A stretch of DNA of 64,000 nt from Paracoccaceae bacterium. GTDB lineage: Bacteria; Pseudomonadota; Alphaproteobacteria; Rhodobacterales; Rhodobacteraceae. A model generated the notes under the pieces. The model was not told where the DNA came from, did not search any database, and was given only the letters and a program-made list of their open reading frames with translations. The stretch spans positions 248,001 through 312,000 of the forward strand of contig JAIXZW010000005.1 of assembly GCA_027489375.1 (NCBI GenBank), in the 5' to 3' direction. A program made the position numbers and the translations under genes. Each line of letters begins with the position of its first letter. The first letter of the stretch is position 1. This document shows positions 16,838 through 29,264 of the stretch, piece after piece.

Positions 16838-17926
16838 ATGGCTCTGGAACTCCAAGGCGTCAGCCGTTCGGTCAAGGGGCAGGTGCATATCCACCCCACG
16901 ACCCTGACGCTTGAAAAGGGGACGATGAACGTCCTGCTTGGCCCGACGCTTTCGGGCAAGACCTCGCTCATGCGGCTGATGGCGGGGCTGGATGTCCCGA
17001 CGGCGGGCCGCATCCTCTGGCATGGCGCGGATGTGACCGGCATGCGCGTGCAGGACCGCAAGGTGGCGATGGTCTACCAGCAATTCATCAACTACCCCGC
17101 CATGACGGTCTACGAAAACATCGCCTCGCCCATGCGCCTCATGGGCAAATCGGGGGCCGAGGTGGACCGCGCCGTGCGCGAAACCGCCGAAATGCTGAAA
17201 CTCACCCCCATGCTGGACCGCAAACCGCTCGAGCTTTCGGGCGGCCAACAGCAACGCTGCGCCCTCGCGCGGGCGCTGGTCAAAGGCGCGGGCCTCGTCC
17301 TCCTCGACGAACCGCTCGCCAACCTCGACTACAAACTGCGCGAAGAACTGCGCGCCGAAATCCCCCGCATCTTCGAGGAATCCGGCGCGATCTTCGTCTA
17401 TGCCACCACCGAACCCGAAGAGGCGCTGCTCCTCGGCGGCAATACGGCCACCCTGTGGGAGGGCCGCGTCACCCAGTTCGGCCCCACCCCCCATGTCTAT
17501 CGCCAACCCGCCGACGCCACGACCGCGCGGGTGTTCAGCGACCCGCCGATGAACTTCGTCTCCTGCTTCAAGGAAGGCCACCGCCTGAACTTCGGCGGCA
17601 ATGCCAACGCCCCCGCCGATGGCGTCTTTGCCAGCCTTCCCGACGGGCGCTACACCGCAGGCTTCCGCGCCAACCACCTGCATCTGAACGTCCATTCCGG
17701 CAGCGCCGTCGAATTCCGCTGCACCCTCGGCGTGACCGAGATTACGGGTTCCGAAACCTTCCTGCACCTGACCCACGGCGGCGAACGCTGGGTCGCCCTC
17801 GTCCACGGCGTCCACGACCTCGCGGCAGGGGCCGAGGTGAGCCTCTGGCTCGATCCGGCACATGCCTACATCTTCGATGCCTCGGGCCGCCTTGCCGCCC
17901 CCGCATCCTATGCGGCAGCGGCCTGA
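16838..17926 (+). CDS. glpS: Glycerol ABC transporter ATP-binding protein GlpS
   Basis: A 362-residue ATPase of the MalK/UgpC type with a C-terminal TOBE region. Walker A is GPTLSGKTS, the Q-loop is in MVYQQFINYP, the signature is the canonical LSGGQQQR, and Walker B is LVLLDEPLANLD. The switch histidine is absent: the usual THD is replaced by ATTEPEEAL. By the layout known from Rhizobium leguminosarum (glpD-glpSTPQUV) it pairs with GlpT to power glycerol import. It starts 7 bases after glpD. Confidence 0.9.
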   Translation: MALELQGVSRSVKGQVHIHPTTLTLEKGTMNVLLGPTLSGKTSLMRLMAGLDVPTAGRILWHGADVTGMRVQDRKVAMVYQQFINYPAMTVYENIASPMRLMGKSGAEVDRAVRETAEMLKLTPMLDRKPLELSGGQQQRCALARALVKGAGLVLLDEPLANLDYKLREELRAEIPRIFEESGAIFVYATTEPEEALLLGGNTATLWEGRVTQFGPTPHVYRQPADATTARVFSDPPMNFVSCFKEGHRLNFGGNANAPADGVFASLPDGRYTAGFRANHLHLNVHSGSAVEFRCTLGVTEITGSETFLHLTHGGERWVALVHGVHDLAAGAEVSLWLDPAHAYIFDASGRLAAPASYAAAA

Positions 17927-17936
17927 GGGGGACATC

Positions 17937-19015
17937 ATGGCAAAGATCACGCTCAAGAACCTCGCCCACAGCTACGATCCCGCGCCCAAATCCGAAGCCG
18001 ACTTCGCGCTCAAGGAAATGGATCACGTCTGGGACGATGGCGGCGCCTACGCCCTGCTCGGATCGTCGGGCTGCGGCAAGACCACGCTTCTCAACATCAT
18101 CTCGGGCCTTCTGCGCCCCAGCCAGGGCCGCGTGCTGTTTGGCGAAACCGATGTGACCGACGCCGAAACCGCCCAGCGCAACATCGCGCAGGTGTTCCAG
18201 TTTCCGGTCGTCTACGACACCATGACCGTGCGCGACAACCTCGCCTTCCCCCTGCGCAATCGCGGGATGGAGGCGTCCTACATCGCCGCCCGCGTGTCCC
18301 AGATCGCCGCCATGATCGGGATGGAGGCGATGCTCGACAAAAAGGCCCGCGGCCTGACCGCCGATGCCAAGCAAAAGATCAGCCTTGGTCGCGGCATGGT
18401 GCGCGAGGATGTGAACGCCATCCTCTTCGACGAACCCCTCACCGTCATCGACCCGCATATGAAATGGGAGCTTCGCACCCAGCTCAAGCAACTGCACCGC
18501 CAGTTCGGCCATACGATGATCTACGTCACCCACGACCAGACCGAGGCGCTGACTTTCGCCGACAAGGTCGTCGTGATGTATGACGGCCGCGTCGTGCAGA
18601 TGGGCACGCCCGAAGAGCTGTTCGAAACCCCGCAGCACACCTTCGTCGGCTATTTCATCGGCTCGCCCGGCATGAACCTGCTGCCCGCGCAGATCCACGG
18701 CGACCACGCGCATCTGCTTGGCACCACCATCCCGCTCGGCGCGGCCTACGGGCATGTCGCGGGCAAGACGCAGATCGGCATCCGCCCCGAATACGCCGTG
18801 CTGACCAGCGGCGCAGGCCTGCCCATCACCATCAAACGGGTCGAGGATGTGGGCCGCCACCGCATCATAAGGGGCGAAGTTGCAGGCAACGCCGTCAACG
18901 TCATCGCCCCCGAAGGCATGGCCGTGGGGGCCGACCTGACCCACGTCACCTTCACCCCCGACCGCATCAACGTCTACGCCGACGACTGGCGCGTCGCACC
19001 GGAAAGGGCCGCGTG

Positions 19016-19016
<1 letters not shown>
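17937..19016 (+). CDS. glpT: Glycerol ABC transporter ATP-binding protein GlpT
   Basis: A 359-residue ATPase. Walker A is GSSGCGKTT, the Q-loop is VFQFPVVYD, Walker B is AILFDEPL, and the switch His is present in YVTHDQTEA. The signature that should be LSGGQ reads LTADAKQK, and the D-loop reads LTVID. These defects complement those of GlpS. The C-terminal regulatory region has FIGSPGMNLLPAQ and IGIRPEYA. ATG 17937 follows GAGGGGGA. This GlpT is an ABC subunit and is unrelated to the E. coli glycerol-3-phosphate antiporter of the same name. Confidence 0.9.
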
Positions 19017-19888
<872 letters not shown>

Positions 19889-19889
19889 C

Positions 19890-20692
<803 letters not shown>

Positions 20693-20693
<1 letters not shown>

Positions 20694-21094
20694 TGACCGC
20701 AACCCGCTGGAACACCATCTACGCCACCACCGCCGCCGTTCTGGCCGCGATCCTTGCGGCGCTGGTTTACGCCACCCCGCGCGACGACACGGGCTTCCTG
20801 TGGTTCGACCCGATGATCGAAGGCGGCTGGATGGCATGGACCTTCCCCGTCGCGCTGTTCTTCTACGTGATCGCCTGCCTGCTCATCGCCTTTACCCTGC
20901 TCGCGATCCGCTACCCCGAAACCCCGCGAACGGGCGTCCTGCGCATCGAAACCACGCGCGGCGACCGGCTCTTCATCACGCTTCTCGGCTCGGCCTTCAT
21001 CAATCTGGCCTGGCTGTTCTTCATCGGCCCCACCCTCGTGTGGGCGCTGGCCCTCTGCCTCGTCTATGCCATCGCGGTGTTCCGCTGGGTCTAG
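20693..21094 (+). CDS. glpU: DUF2160 membrane protein GlpU
   Basis: A 133-residue membrane protein with about four helices (YATTAAVLAAILAALVYA, AWTFPVALFFYVIACLLIAFTLLAI, ITLLGSAFINLAWLFFIG, LVWALALCLVYAIAVF). Its position between glpQ and the binding protein matches glpU, the small DUF2160 protein of rhizobial glycerol operons; its role in transport is not defined. Two ATGs overlap the glpQ end. The second (20693) is preferred because GGGAGGG at 20682-20688 is better spaced. Confidence 0.85.
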
Positions 21095-21180
21095 TCGGGA
21101 AAGACCCCTTGCCGGTCGGGGGCAACCCGTCCGGAAAGGCAATACGGAAGTCGAAATCAACTCTGGGAGGAAGATTACAA

Positions 21181-22911
21181 ATGAGACTTCGTCACACGAC
21201 CACCGCCCTCGCGCTTGCGATGATGGCGATGGGTTCGGTCCCCGCTTGGGCCGACATGGAGGCCGCCAAGGCCTTCCTCGACGCCGAGATCGGCGATCTC
21301 TCGACCCTGTCGCGCGCCGATCAGGAAGCCGAGATGCAATGGTTCATCGATGCCGCCAAACCCTATGCCGGCATGGATATCAAGGTGGTGTCGGAAACCA
21401 TCGCAACCCATGAATACGAATCCAAGGTGCTGGCTCCGGCCTTCACCGCCATCACCGGCATCAAGATCACCCACGATCTGATCGGCGAAGGCGACGTCGT
21501 CGAAAAACTGCAAACGCAGATGCAGTCGGGCGAGAACATCTACGACGCCTATGTCAACGATAGCGATCTCATCGGCACCCACTGGCGCTACCAGCAGGTC
21601 CGCAACCTGACCGACTGGATGGCAGGCGAGGGCAAGGACGTCACCAACCCGAACATCGATCTGGCCGACTTCATCGGCACCAAGTTCACGACTGCGCCCG
21701 ACGGCAAGCTTTACCAGCTTCCCGATCAGCAGTTCGCGAACCTCTACTGGTTCCGCTACGACTGGTTCAACGACCAGAAGACCAAGGACGACTTCAAGGC
21801 CAAATACGGCTACGACCTCGGCGTTCCGCTGAACTGGTCCGCGTATGAGGACATCGCCGAATTCTTCACCGGCCGTGACATGTCCTACATGGGCGGGCCG
21901 GCCACCGGCGTCTATGGCAACATGGACTATGGCAAGAAGGACCCGAGCTTGGGCTGGCGCTACACCGACGCGTGGATGTCGATGGCCGGCATGGGCGACA
22001 AGGGCGAACCGAACGGCCTTCCGGTCGATGAATGGGGCGTCCGCGTCGATGAAAACTCGCGTCCCGTCGGCTCTTGCGTTGCGCGTGGCGGTGCCACCAA
22101 CGACGCGGCAGCCGTCTATGCCGTGACCAAGGCCATCGAATGGCTGCAAAAATACACCCCGCCGGAAGCCCAGGGCATGACCTTCGGCGAAGCGGGTCCG
22201 GTTCCGGCACAGGGCGCGATTGCCCAGCAGATGTTCTGGTACACCGCCTTTACCGCCGCTTCGGTCGTTCCCGGAACGCCCGTGATGAACGAGGACGGCA
22301 CGCCGAAATGGCGCATGGCCCCTTCGCCGCACGGCGCTTACTGGTCCGAAGGCACCAAGGTCGGCTATCAGGACGTGGGTTCGTGGACTCTCATGAAATC
22401 CACCCCCGTCGACCGCGCCCAGGCGGCCTGGCTCTATGCCCAGTTCGTCACCTCGAAGACCGTGGACGTGAAGAAAAGCCATGTCGGCCTGACCTTCATC
22501 CGCGAATCCACCATCCAGCACCAATCCTTCACGGATCGTGCGAACAAGCTTGGCGGTCTGGTCGAATTCTACCGTTCGCCCGCCCGCGTCGCATGGTCGC
22601 CCACCGGCACCAACATTCCGGACTATCCGAAGATGGCGCAACTCTGGTGGCAGAACATCGGCGACGCCATGTCGGGTGACAAGACCCCGCAGGAAGCGCT
22701 CGATGCCCTCTGCGCCGAACAGGAAAAGGTGCTGAGCCGCATCGAAAAGTCCGGCGTGCAGGGCGACATCGGCCCGAAGCTGAACGAAGAGAAAGACCCG
22801 CAGGTCTGGCTCGACGAACCCGGTTCGCCGGTCGGCCCGCTCGAGAACGAAAAGCCGCAGGGCGAGACGATCTCCTATGACGAGCTGATCAAGTCCTGGC
22901 AGCAGGGCTGA
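21181..22911 (+). CDS. glpV: Glycerol ABC transporter substrate-binding protein GlpV
   Basis: A 576-residue periplasmic solute-binding protein. It has a Sec signal peptide of about 24 residues ending PAWA before DMEAAKAF. Extracellular-binding-protein family 1 features include [28 protein letters not shown] sequence, aromatic residues ([21 protein letters not shown]) that could line a polyol site, and [23 protein letters not shown]. It is larger than most sugar-binding proteins, as in the rhizobial homologue. GGGAGGAAG precedes the ATG. Codon and base composition suggest high expression. Confidence 0.9.
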   Translation: MRLRHTTTALALAMMAMGSVPAWADMEAAKAFLDAEIGDLSTLSRADQEAEMQWFIDAAKPYAGMDIKVVSETIATHEYESKVLAPAFTAITGIKITHDLIGEGDVVEKLQTQMQSGENIYDAYVNDSDLIGTHWRYQQVRNLTDWMAGEGKDVTNPNIDLADFIGTKFTTAPDGKLYQLPDQQFANLYWFRYDWFNDQKTKDDFKAKYGYDLGVPLNWSAYEDIAEFFTGRDMSYMGGPATGVYGNMDYGKKDPSLGWRYTDAWMSMAGMGDKGEPNGLPVDEWGVRVDENSRPVGSCVARGGATNDAAAVYAVTKAIEWLQKYTPPEAQGMTFGEAGPVPAQGAIAQQMFWYTAFTAASVVPGTPVMNEDGTPKWRMAPSPHGAYWSEGTKVGYQDVGSWTLMKSTPVDRAQAAWLYAQFVTSKTVDVKKSHVGLTFIRESTIQHQSFTDRANKLGGLVEFYRSPARVAWSPTGTNIPDYPKMAQLWWQNIGDAMSGDKTPQEALDALCAEQEKVLSRIEKSGVQGDIGPKLNEEKDPQVWLDEPGSPVGPLENEKPQGETISYDELIKSWQQG

Positions 22912-22918
22912 CATCACA

Positions 22919-22946
22919 GGGGGCGGACGGGCAACCGCCCGCCCCC
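22919..22946 (+). terminator. Hairpin after glpV
   Basis: GGGGGCGG/CCGCCCCC outer arms with an inner CGG/CCG pair, followed by GCTTCTTCCTTG. It may attenuate transcription between the transporter genes and glpK, giving more binding protein than kinase. Confidence 0.65.
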
Positions 22947-23056
22947 GCTTCTTCCTTGTCGAGACACTGGCCCGCGGTTCTCGCCGCTTGCGCTGCTCCC
23001 TGCGCTTGGGCGAGTGTCTCCACCAGCAAGAAGAAACGACCAACGGGGGGCACTGC

Positions 23057-24541
<1,485 letters not shown>

Positions 24542-24568
24542 CACGGCAGCGCCCTGCACCACCGTCGC

Positions 24569-24712
24569 AGGGGGGGCCGTCTGCCCCCCTGCGGCGCGTT
24601 CCGCGCCTTCCCCCCGAGGATATTTGTGCCAGCGTGAATGCAGGACCGGACGCTTTGCCCTTTCACGCTCGTCCAAATATCCTCGGGGGGTCGGGGGGCA
24701 GACAGCCCCCCG
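24569..24712. repeat. Composite palindromic element, full two-armed copy E
   Basis: Left arm: GGGGGG-CCGTCTG-CCCCCC hairpin, CCCCCCGAGGATATTTG, AGCGTGAATG. Right arm: CTTTCACGCTCG, CAAATATCCTCGGGGGG, GGGGGG-CAGACAG-CCCCCC. The centre uses the AGCGTGAA/TTTCACGCT version. It lies directly after glpK and is the likely end of the glycerol operon. Confidence 0.9.
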
Positions 24713-24787
24713 TCGCCGCCCGACGCGCGCGCGCCCACCCCGCTCTTGTCCGCCCCGTCCGCTTCCGATGTGCGACGCGCCATCCCA

Positions 24788-24830
24788 GAACCCGCATCCG
24801 AACCCCGAATCCGAACCCCGAATCCGAACA
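24788..24830 (+). repeat. Short tandem repeat upstream of the alcohol dehydrogenase
   Basis: About three copies of a 13-base unit ATCCGAACCCCGA, the first imperfect. It ends 10 bases before the ATG at 24841, so it lies in the leader. Confidence 0.65.
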
Positions 24831-24840
24831 AGGCCCGCCC

Positions 24841-25980
24841 ATGACCCCCTTCGCCATCGCCACCCCGCAGCGCATCCTTTTCGGCAGGGGCGAGGCCGCC
24901 AAGGCACCGGCCCTCATCGCGCCCTTCGGCACGCGCGGGCTGGTGATCCACGGCGCGAACCCCGCCCGTGCCGCTTGGCTGATCGACGCCCTCCATGCGC
25001 AGGGCTGCGAGATCCTGTCGCTTCCCTGCGCCGCCGAACCCGACCTGCCGATGCTGGAAGCGGCCCTTGCCCGCGCCCGCCCCTTCCGCCCCGACTGGGT
25101 GGCGGGCCTCGGAGGCGGCGCGGCGCTCGATCTGGCCAAGGCCCTCGCCGCCCTTGTCCCCGCCCCGACCAGTCCGCTCGAGCATCTGGAAGTCGTGGGC
25201 AAAGGCCTTCCCCTTGCCACCCGCCCCCTCCCCTTCATCGCCCTCCCCACCACCGCAGGTACGGGGGCCGAGGCAACGAAGAACGCCGTCATCGGCCTTC
25301 CCGATCACGGCCGGAAAGTCTCGCTCCGCGATGACCGCATGCTCGCCTGCCTTGCCATCGTCGACCCGGCCCTCACCGACCACACCCCCCGCGCCACGAC
25401 CCTCGCTTCCGGCCTCGACGCCATCACGCAGGTGATAGAGCCTTATGTCTCCTCAAGGGCCACGCCCTTCACCGATGCCCTCACCGCCCCCGCGATCCCG
25501 CAAGGGCTGCAGGCCCTCGCACGCCTGATGGAAACCGAAGACCCCGCCGCACGCGACGCCCTCGCCTATGTCTCGCTGACAGGCGGCCTCGCGCTGGCCA
25601 ATGCGGGGCTGGGCGCGGTCCACGGGCTGGCCGGTGTGATCGGTGGCCTGACCCCCGCCCCCCACGGCGCGGTCTGCGGGGCGCTCCTTGCCCCCGTGCT
25701 GCGGCTCAACCATGCACGGGCCACGGGCGAGACGGCGCGCCGCCTCGACGCGGTCTTCGCCCACATCGCCACGGCCTTCGGCGGCACCGCCGCAGACGCG
25801 CCCGACACCCTTGCCGCATGGGCCAAAAACGCGGGCCTCCCCGGCCTGACCGCCCAAGGTCTTTCCCCCGCCTCGCACGCCGGGGTGGCCGCAGCCGCCC
25901 TCGCCTCCTCGTCCATGAAGGGCAACCCCGTGCCGCTTACCGAGGCGGAACTGCAAACCGCCCTGACCCGGGCCGCCTGA
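24841..25980 (+). CDS. Iron-containing alcohol dehydrogenase family protein, atypical metal site
   Basis: A 379-residue type III dehydrogenase resembling the maleylacetate reductase/glycerol dehydrogenase branch. The NAD domain has LGGGAALDLAKALAAL and LPTTAGTGAEATKNAV. By alignment in the head with FucO, metal ligands would be D193, residue 197, H261 and H275. D193 (GLDAI), H261 (AVHGLAG) and H275 (APHGAVCG) are present, but position 197, normally His, is Gln (codon 25429-25431). The substrate is unknown; position after glpK hints at a polyol-derived alcohol or aldehyde. No clear Shine-Dalgarno sequence was seen. Confidence 0.82.
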   Translation: MTPFAIATPQRILFGRGEAAKAPALIAPFGTRGLVIHGANPARAAWLIDALHAQGCEILSLPCAAEPDLPMLEAALARARPFRPDWVAGLGGGAALDLAKALAALVPAPTSPLEHLEVVGKGLPLATRPLPFIALPTTAGTGAEATKNAVIGLPDHGRKVSLRDDRMLACLAIVDPALTDHTPRATTLASGLDAITQVIEPYVSSRATPFTDALTAPAIPQGLQALARLMETEDPAARDALAYVSLTGGLALANAGLGAVHGLAGVIGGLTPAPHGAVCGALLAPVLRLNHARATGETARRLDAVFAHIATAFGGTAADAPDTLAAWAKNAGLPGLTAQGLSPASHAGVAAAALASSSMKGNPVPLTEAELQTALTRAA

Positions 25981-26005
25981 CCCGACCCGAACAGCGCGCC
26001 AATGG

Positions 26006-26036
26006 AAAAGGGCGGCAGGTTTCCCTGCCGCCCCTG
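26006..26036. terminator. Bidirectional terminator, alcohol dehydrogenase / rne
   Basis: Perfect 10-base arms GGGCGGCAGG (26010-26019) and CCTGCCGCCC (26024-26033), loop TTTC, with AAAA on the left and CTGTTTC on the right, between convergent genes. Confidence 0.85.
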
Positions 26037-26053
26037 TTTCCGTCACCCGCGAC

Positions 26054-28816
26054 TTACCGCCCGAGCGACCACCAGCCCTTCTTGCGCGGCTTGTCCGACT
26101 TGTCCCCGTCAGACGCGGCGACCGCCTCTGCCTCTGCCGGATCGGGCTGCAACCCCGTCGAGGGCGCTTCGCTCAGCACCGGATCGGCGGGGAACGCCTC
26201 GGCCAACGCAGAGGCCAGAACTTCGACGACAGGCACTTCGACAACGGGCGCTTCGACGACGGCCGCAGGTTCCGCCGGCGCAACCGCAACCGCCGCCTCG
26301 TCGGCCTTCTTCTTGGCCGAGGAACTGCGCGACCGCGTTGCCGTCTTCTTCTTCGGCGCTTCCGCTTCCAAAGCGGGCGCCGCGTCCACGGCGGCTTCCG
26401 TCACGGCCTCGACAGCCCCGGCCGATTCCGCCGCCTCGGCCTTCTTCTTCGAAGCCGATGAGCGCGACCGCGTCTTCTTGGGTTTCGCAACCTCTTCGGC
26501 CACCTCGGCCACGACAGCCTCGGCTTCGGTCACGACCGCATCGGCGGCGTCATCGCCCGCCTCCTCGCCGTCATCCTCGCCATCGTCGCCACCTTCGTCG
26601 GACCCGTCCGCAGCCTCGGCGCCCTGCGCCTCGCCATTGGCACCGTTGCCCGAACCCTTCCGCCGACGCCGACGGCGGCGCTTCTTCTTGCCATTGCCAT
26701 CGCCACGGCTCTCGCCATTGGCCGCACGACCCTCGCCCTTGGCCTCGCCCTTGGCTTCGCCCTCGGCCTCTGCCGCCTCGTCCTCTTCGACCTCGTCGAG
26801 GTCATCGAGCGGCAGATCCTCGTCCTCGTCCTCGTCCACCGGCGCGCCCATCAGGCCCGCATGGCCGGAAATCACGCTCGACGGTTCCGGCACCACGCGG
26901 GTGGCGGTCTTGAACTTCTCGATCACGTAATCGGGGCTGACAAGCGCCGGATCGCATTCGATCCGCACCGACATGCCGTAACGCGCCTCGATCAGCGCCA
27001 CATGCTCGCGCTTCTGGTTGATCAGGAAGTTCACGATGCCGATCGGCGCCTTGAGCAACACCTCTTTGCTCCGCTTGCGCGTGCCTTCCTCTTCCAGCGC
27101 CCGCAGAACCTGCAAGCCCAGCGAATCGTCCGACCGGATCAAACCCGTGCCGTGGCAATGGCTGCACGGCTGCGTGGTGCTTTCCAGCATCCCCGGACGC
27201 AACCGCTGGCGGCTCATCTCCATCAGGCCAAAGCCCGAGATGCGCCCCACCTGTATCCGCGCCCGATCCGTTTTCAGCTTGTCCTTCAGACGCTTCTCGA
27301 CGGCGGCGTTGTTCTTGCGCTCTTCCATGTCGATGAAGTCGATCACGATAAGGCCCGCAAGGTCGCGCAGCCGCAATTGCCGCGCCACTTCTTCCGCCGC
27401 TTCGAGGTTGGTCTTCAAAGCGGTGTCCTCGATGGACCCTTCCTTCGTCGCCCGACCCGAGTTCACGTCGATGGCCACCAGCGCCTCGGTGATGCCGATG
27501 ACGATGTAACCGCCCGACTTCAACTGCACGACAGGGTTGAACATGCCGCCCAGATAGCTTTCCACCTGGAACCGCGCAAACAGCGGCATCGCCTCGTCAT
27601 AGCGCTTCACCAGCCGCGCATGGCTCGGCATGATCATCCGCATGAAGTCCTTGGCGGTGCGATAGCCCGCCTCGCCCTCGACCAGAATCTCGTCGATCTC
27701 GCGGCTGTAAAGATCGCGGATCGAGCGTTTGATCAGGTTGCCTTCCTCGTAGATGGCAGCCGGAGCAATCGACTTCAGCGTCAGCTCGCGGATCTGCTCC
27801 CACAGCCGCATGAGGTATTCGTAATCGCGCTTGATCTCGGCCTTGGTGCGTTTGGCCCCTGCCGTGCGGATGATCAGACCGGCGCCTTCCGGAACCTCGA
27901 TCTCTTGCGCGATCTCTTTCAGCTTCTTGCGGTCGGCGGCTTGGGTGATCTTGCGGGAAATCCCGCCGCCCCGCGCCGTGTTCGGCATCAGGACGCAATA
28001 ACGACCGGCGAGCGACAGATAGGTCGTCAGCGCCGCCCCCTTGTTGCCACGCTCTTCCTTGACCACCTGCACCAGCATGATCTGCCGGACCTTGATCACT
28101 TCCTGAATCTTGTAGCGGCGCGGACGCGGCTTGCGCGGGGCGCTGATTTCCTCGGCCACATCCTCTTCGGCGATGGACTCGATCTCGTCATCCGTCTCGC
28201 TGGCATGGTCCATCGCACGATAGGGCGCGGGCGAAGGCTCGCCATTGCCGTTCTCGTCCTGCGCCTCTCCGGCATGGTCATGACCGTGATCGTGGTCATG
28301 CGCATGGTCGTGATGCGCATGGCCGTGGTCATGGCCGTGATCCGCCTCGGCCACCGCTTCGGGGGCCGTGGTTTCGACCAGCGCATCCGCACCCGTCTCG
28401 TCGCCAAGATCGACGACATCCATCCCGCCGATGGCCCCTTCCTTCACCGCATCGCGGCGCGAGGATTCGGGCTTCGGGCGCGGCTTGGGGCGGCTGCGGC
28501 GGTTGTCTTCCTCGTCCTGCGCGCGGTTGTAGGCGCGCTCTTCCTCGAGCAGCGCCTTACGGTCCGCGACAGGGATCTGGTAGTAATCGGGGTGGATTTC
28601 GGCAAAAGCCAGAAACCCGTGACGGTTCCCGCCGTAATCAATAAAGGCCGCCTGCAACGACGGCTCCACCCTTGTCACCTTGGCGAGATAGATGTTTCCG
28701 GCAAGCTGCCGTTTGTTCACCGTCTCGAAGTCGAATTCTTCAACCTTGTTTCCGTCCACCACCACGACGCGGGTTTCTTCCGCATGGGTGGCATCGATCA
28801 GCATCTTTTTGGTCAT
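26054..28816 (-). CDS. rne: Ribonuclease E
   Basis: A 920-residue endoribonuclease that starts mRNA decay and matures rRNA, and is the degradosome scaffold. The start KKMLIDATHAEETRVVVVDG and the S1 part VEPSLQAAFIDYGGNRHGFL are split by an acidic insertion (about residues 98-235) with a His/Asp-rich run at 159-181. The catalytic DNase-I-like part has AIDVNSGRATKEGSIEDTAL and LIVIDFIDMEERKNN. The Zn-link is QPCSHCHGTG. The C-terminal ~270 residues are Arg/Lys and Ala/Glu-rich and disordered, ending KKGWWSLGR. ATG 28816 gives the family N-terminus; the longer reading to 28870 is rejected. Confidence 0.94.
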   Translation of the reverse strand: MTKKMLIDATHAEETRVVVVDGNKVEEFDFETVNKRQLAGNIYLAKVTRVEPSLQAAFIDYGGNRHGFLAFAEIHPDYYQIPVADRKALLEEERAYNRAQDEEDNRRSRPKPRPKPESSRRDAVKEGAIGGMDVVDLGDETGADALVETTAPEAVAEADHGHDHGHAHHDHAHDHDHGHDHAGEAQDENGNGEPSPAPYRAMDHASETDDEIESIAEEDVAEEISAPRKPRPRRYKIQEVIKVRQIMLVQVVKEERGNKGAALTTYLSLAGRYCVLMPNTARGGGISRKITQAADRKKLKEIAQEIEVPEGAGLIIRTAGAKRTKAEIKRDYEYLMRLWEQIRELTLKSIAPAAIYEEGNLIKRSIRDLYSREIDEILVEGEAGYRTAKDFMRMIMPSHARLVKRYDEAMPLFARFQVESYLGGMFNPVVQLKSGGYIVIGITEALVAIDVNSGRATKEGSIEDTALKTNLEAAEEVARQLRLRDLAGLIVIDFIDMEERKNNAAVEKRLKDKLKTDRARIQVGRISGFGLMEMSRQRLRPGMLESTTQPCSHCHGTGLIRSDDSLGLQVLRALEEEGTRKRSKEVLLKAPIGIVNFLINQKREHVALIEARYGMSVRIECDPALVSPDYVIEKFKTATRVVPEPSSVISGHAGLMGAPVDEDEDEDLPLDDLDEVEEDEAAEAEGEAKGEAKGEGRAANGESRGDGNGKKKRRRRRRRKGSGNGANGEAQGAEAADGSDEGGDDGEDDGEEAGDDAADAVVTEAEAVVAEVAEEVAKPKKTRSRSSASKKKAEAAESAGAVEAVTEAAVDAAPALEAEAPKKKTATRSRSSSAKKKADEAAVAVAPAEPAAVVEAPVVEVPVVEVLASALAEAFPADPVLSEAPSTGLQPDPAEAEAVAASDGDKSDKPRKKGWWSLGR

Positions 28817-29264
28817 GGTGTTCCAATGCGCCCCGCGCCAGCGGTGGTGGTCCCCCGAAGGGTCCGTCATCGGCAGGGAAAGGGCGGCTTGTTCGGGCGA
28901 GACGGCGATTGCCGAGCGGCGGGATCCTGCCCGATGGGCAGCCCTCGCCTGTCTCTCTCATCATCGCACGCGTCATCGCGGTTCTCTCTAGAACCCCGTT
29001 GCGGAGGCTCTGCTGACAAAAGCCCGCTTGCGTCAAAGACTTGGACGGGCAAACTGACGACCTTGCGGCCGATCCGACTCCCCCGTCGCGGCGCGTCTGG
29101 CGCGACCTGCAATGGGGCAGAGAATTCCACTGCGGGCATAAACCCGCGTTCTACGACCCTAGCGGGAAAGCAGCGGCAAACACAATGGGGGATTTAACAC
29201 TTGTGGCAGCGCAAAGCGGTTTCCGATGCGGAAACCGCGCCGGAATTTGACGCAAATTCCGCCC
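28817..29264. other. Long region upstream of rne
   Basis: About 450 bases with no convincing gene between dctD and rne, both on the minus strand. It contains a small hairpin GGTTCT/AGAACC (28979-28994), a minus-strand TTGACG (about 29027-29032) and the second-family hairpins at 29216-29260. A long rne leader is plausible, since rne autoregulates through its 5' UTR in other bacteria; this is inference. Confidence 0.45.
29216..29260. repeat. Paired short hairpins of the TGACGCA family
   Basis: Hairpin 1 has arms GCGGTTTCC/GGAAACCGC, loop GATGC. Hairpin 2 is GGAATTTG-ACG-CAAATTCC. Hairpin 2 is identical to one in the soeA-soeB gap (55219-55239). They follow dctD by 5 bases and may stabilise or terminate its transcript. 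Confidence 0.75.

Noticed and set aside
26861..29197. A 778-codon open frame antisense to rne
   Set aside because: It mirrors the RNase E codons, lacks a ribosome site and domain motifs, and rne is unmistakable.
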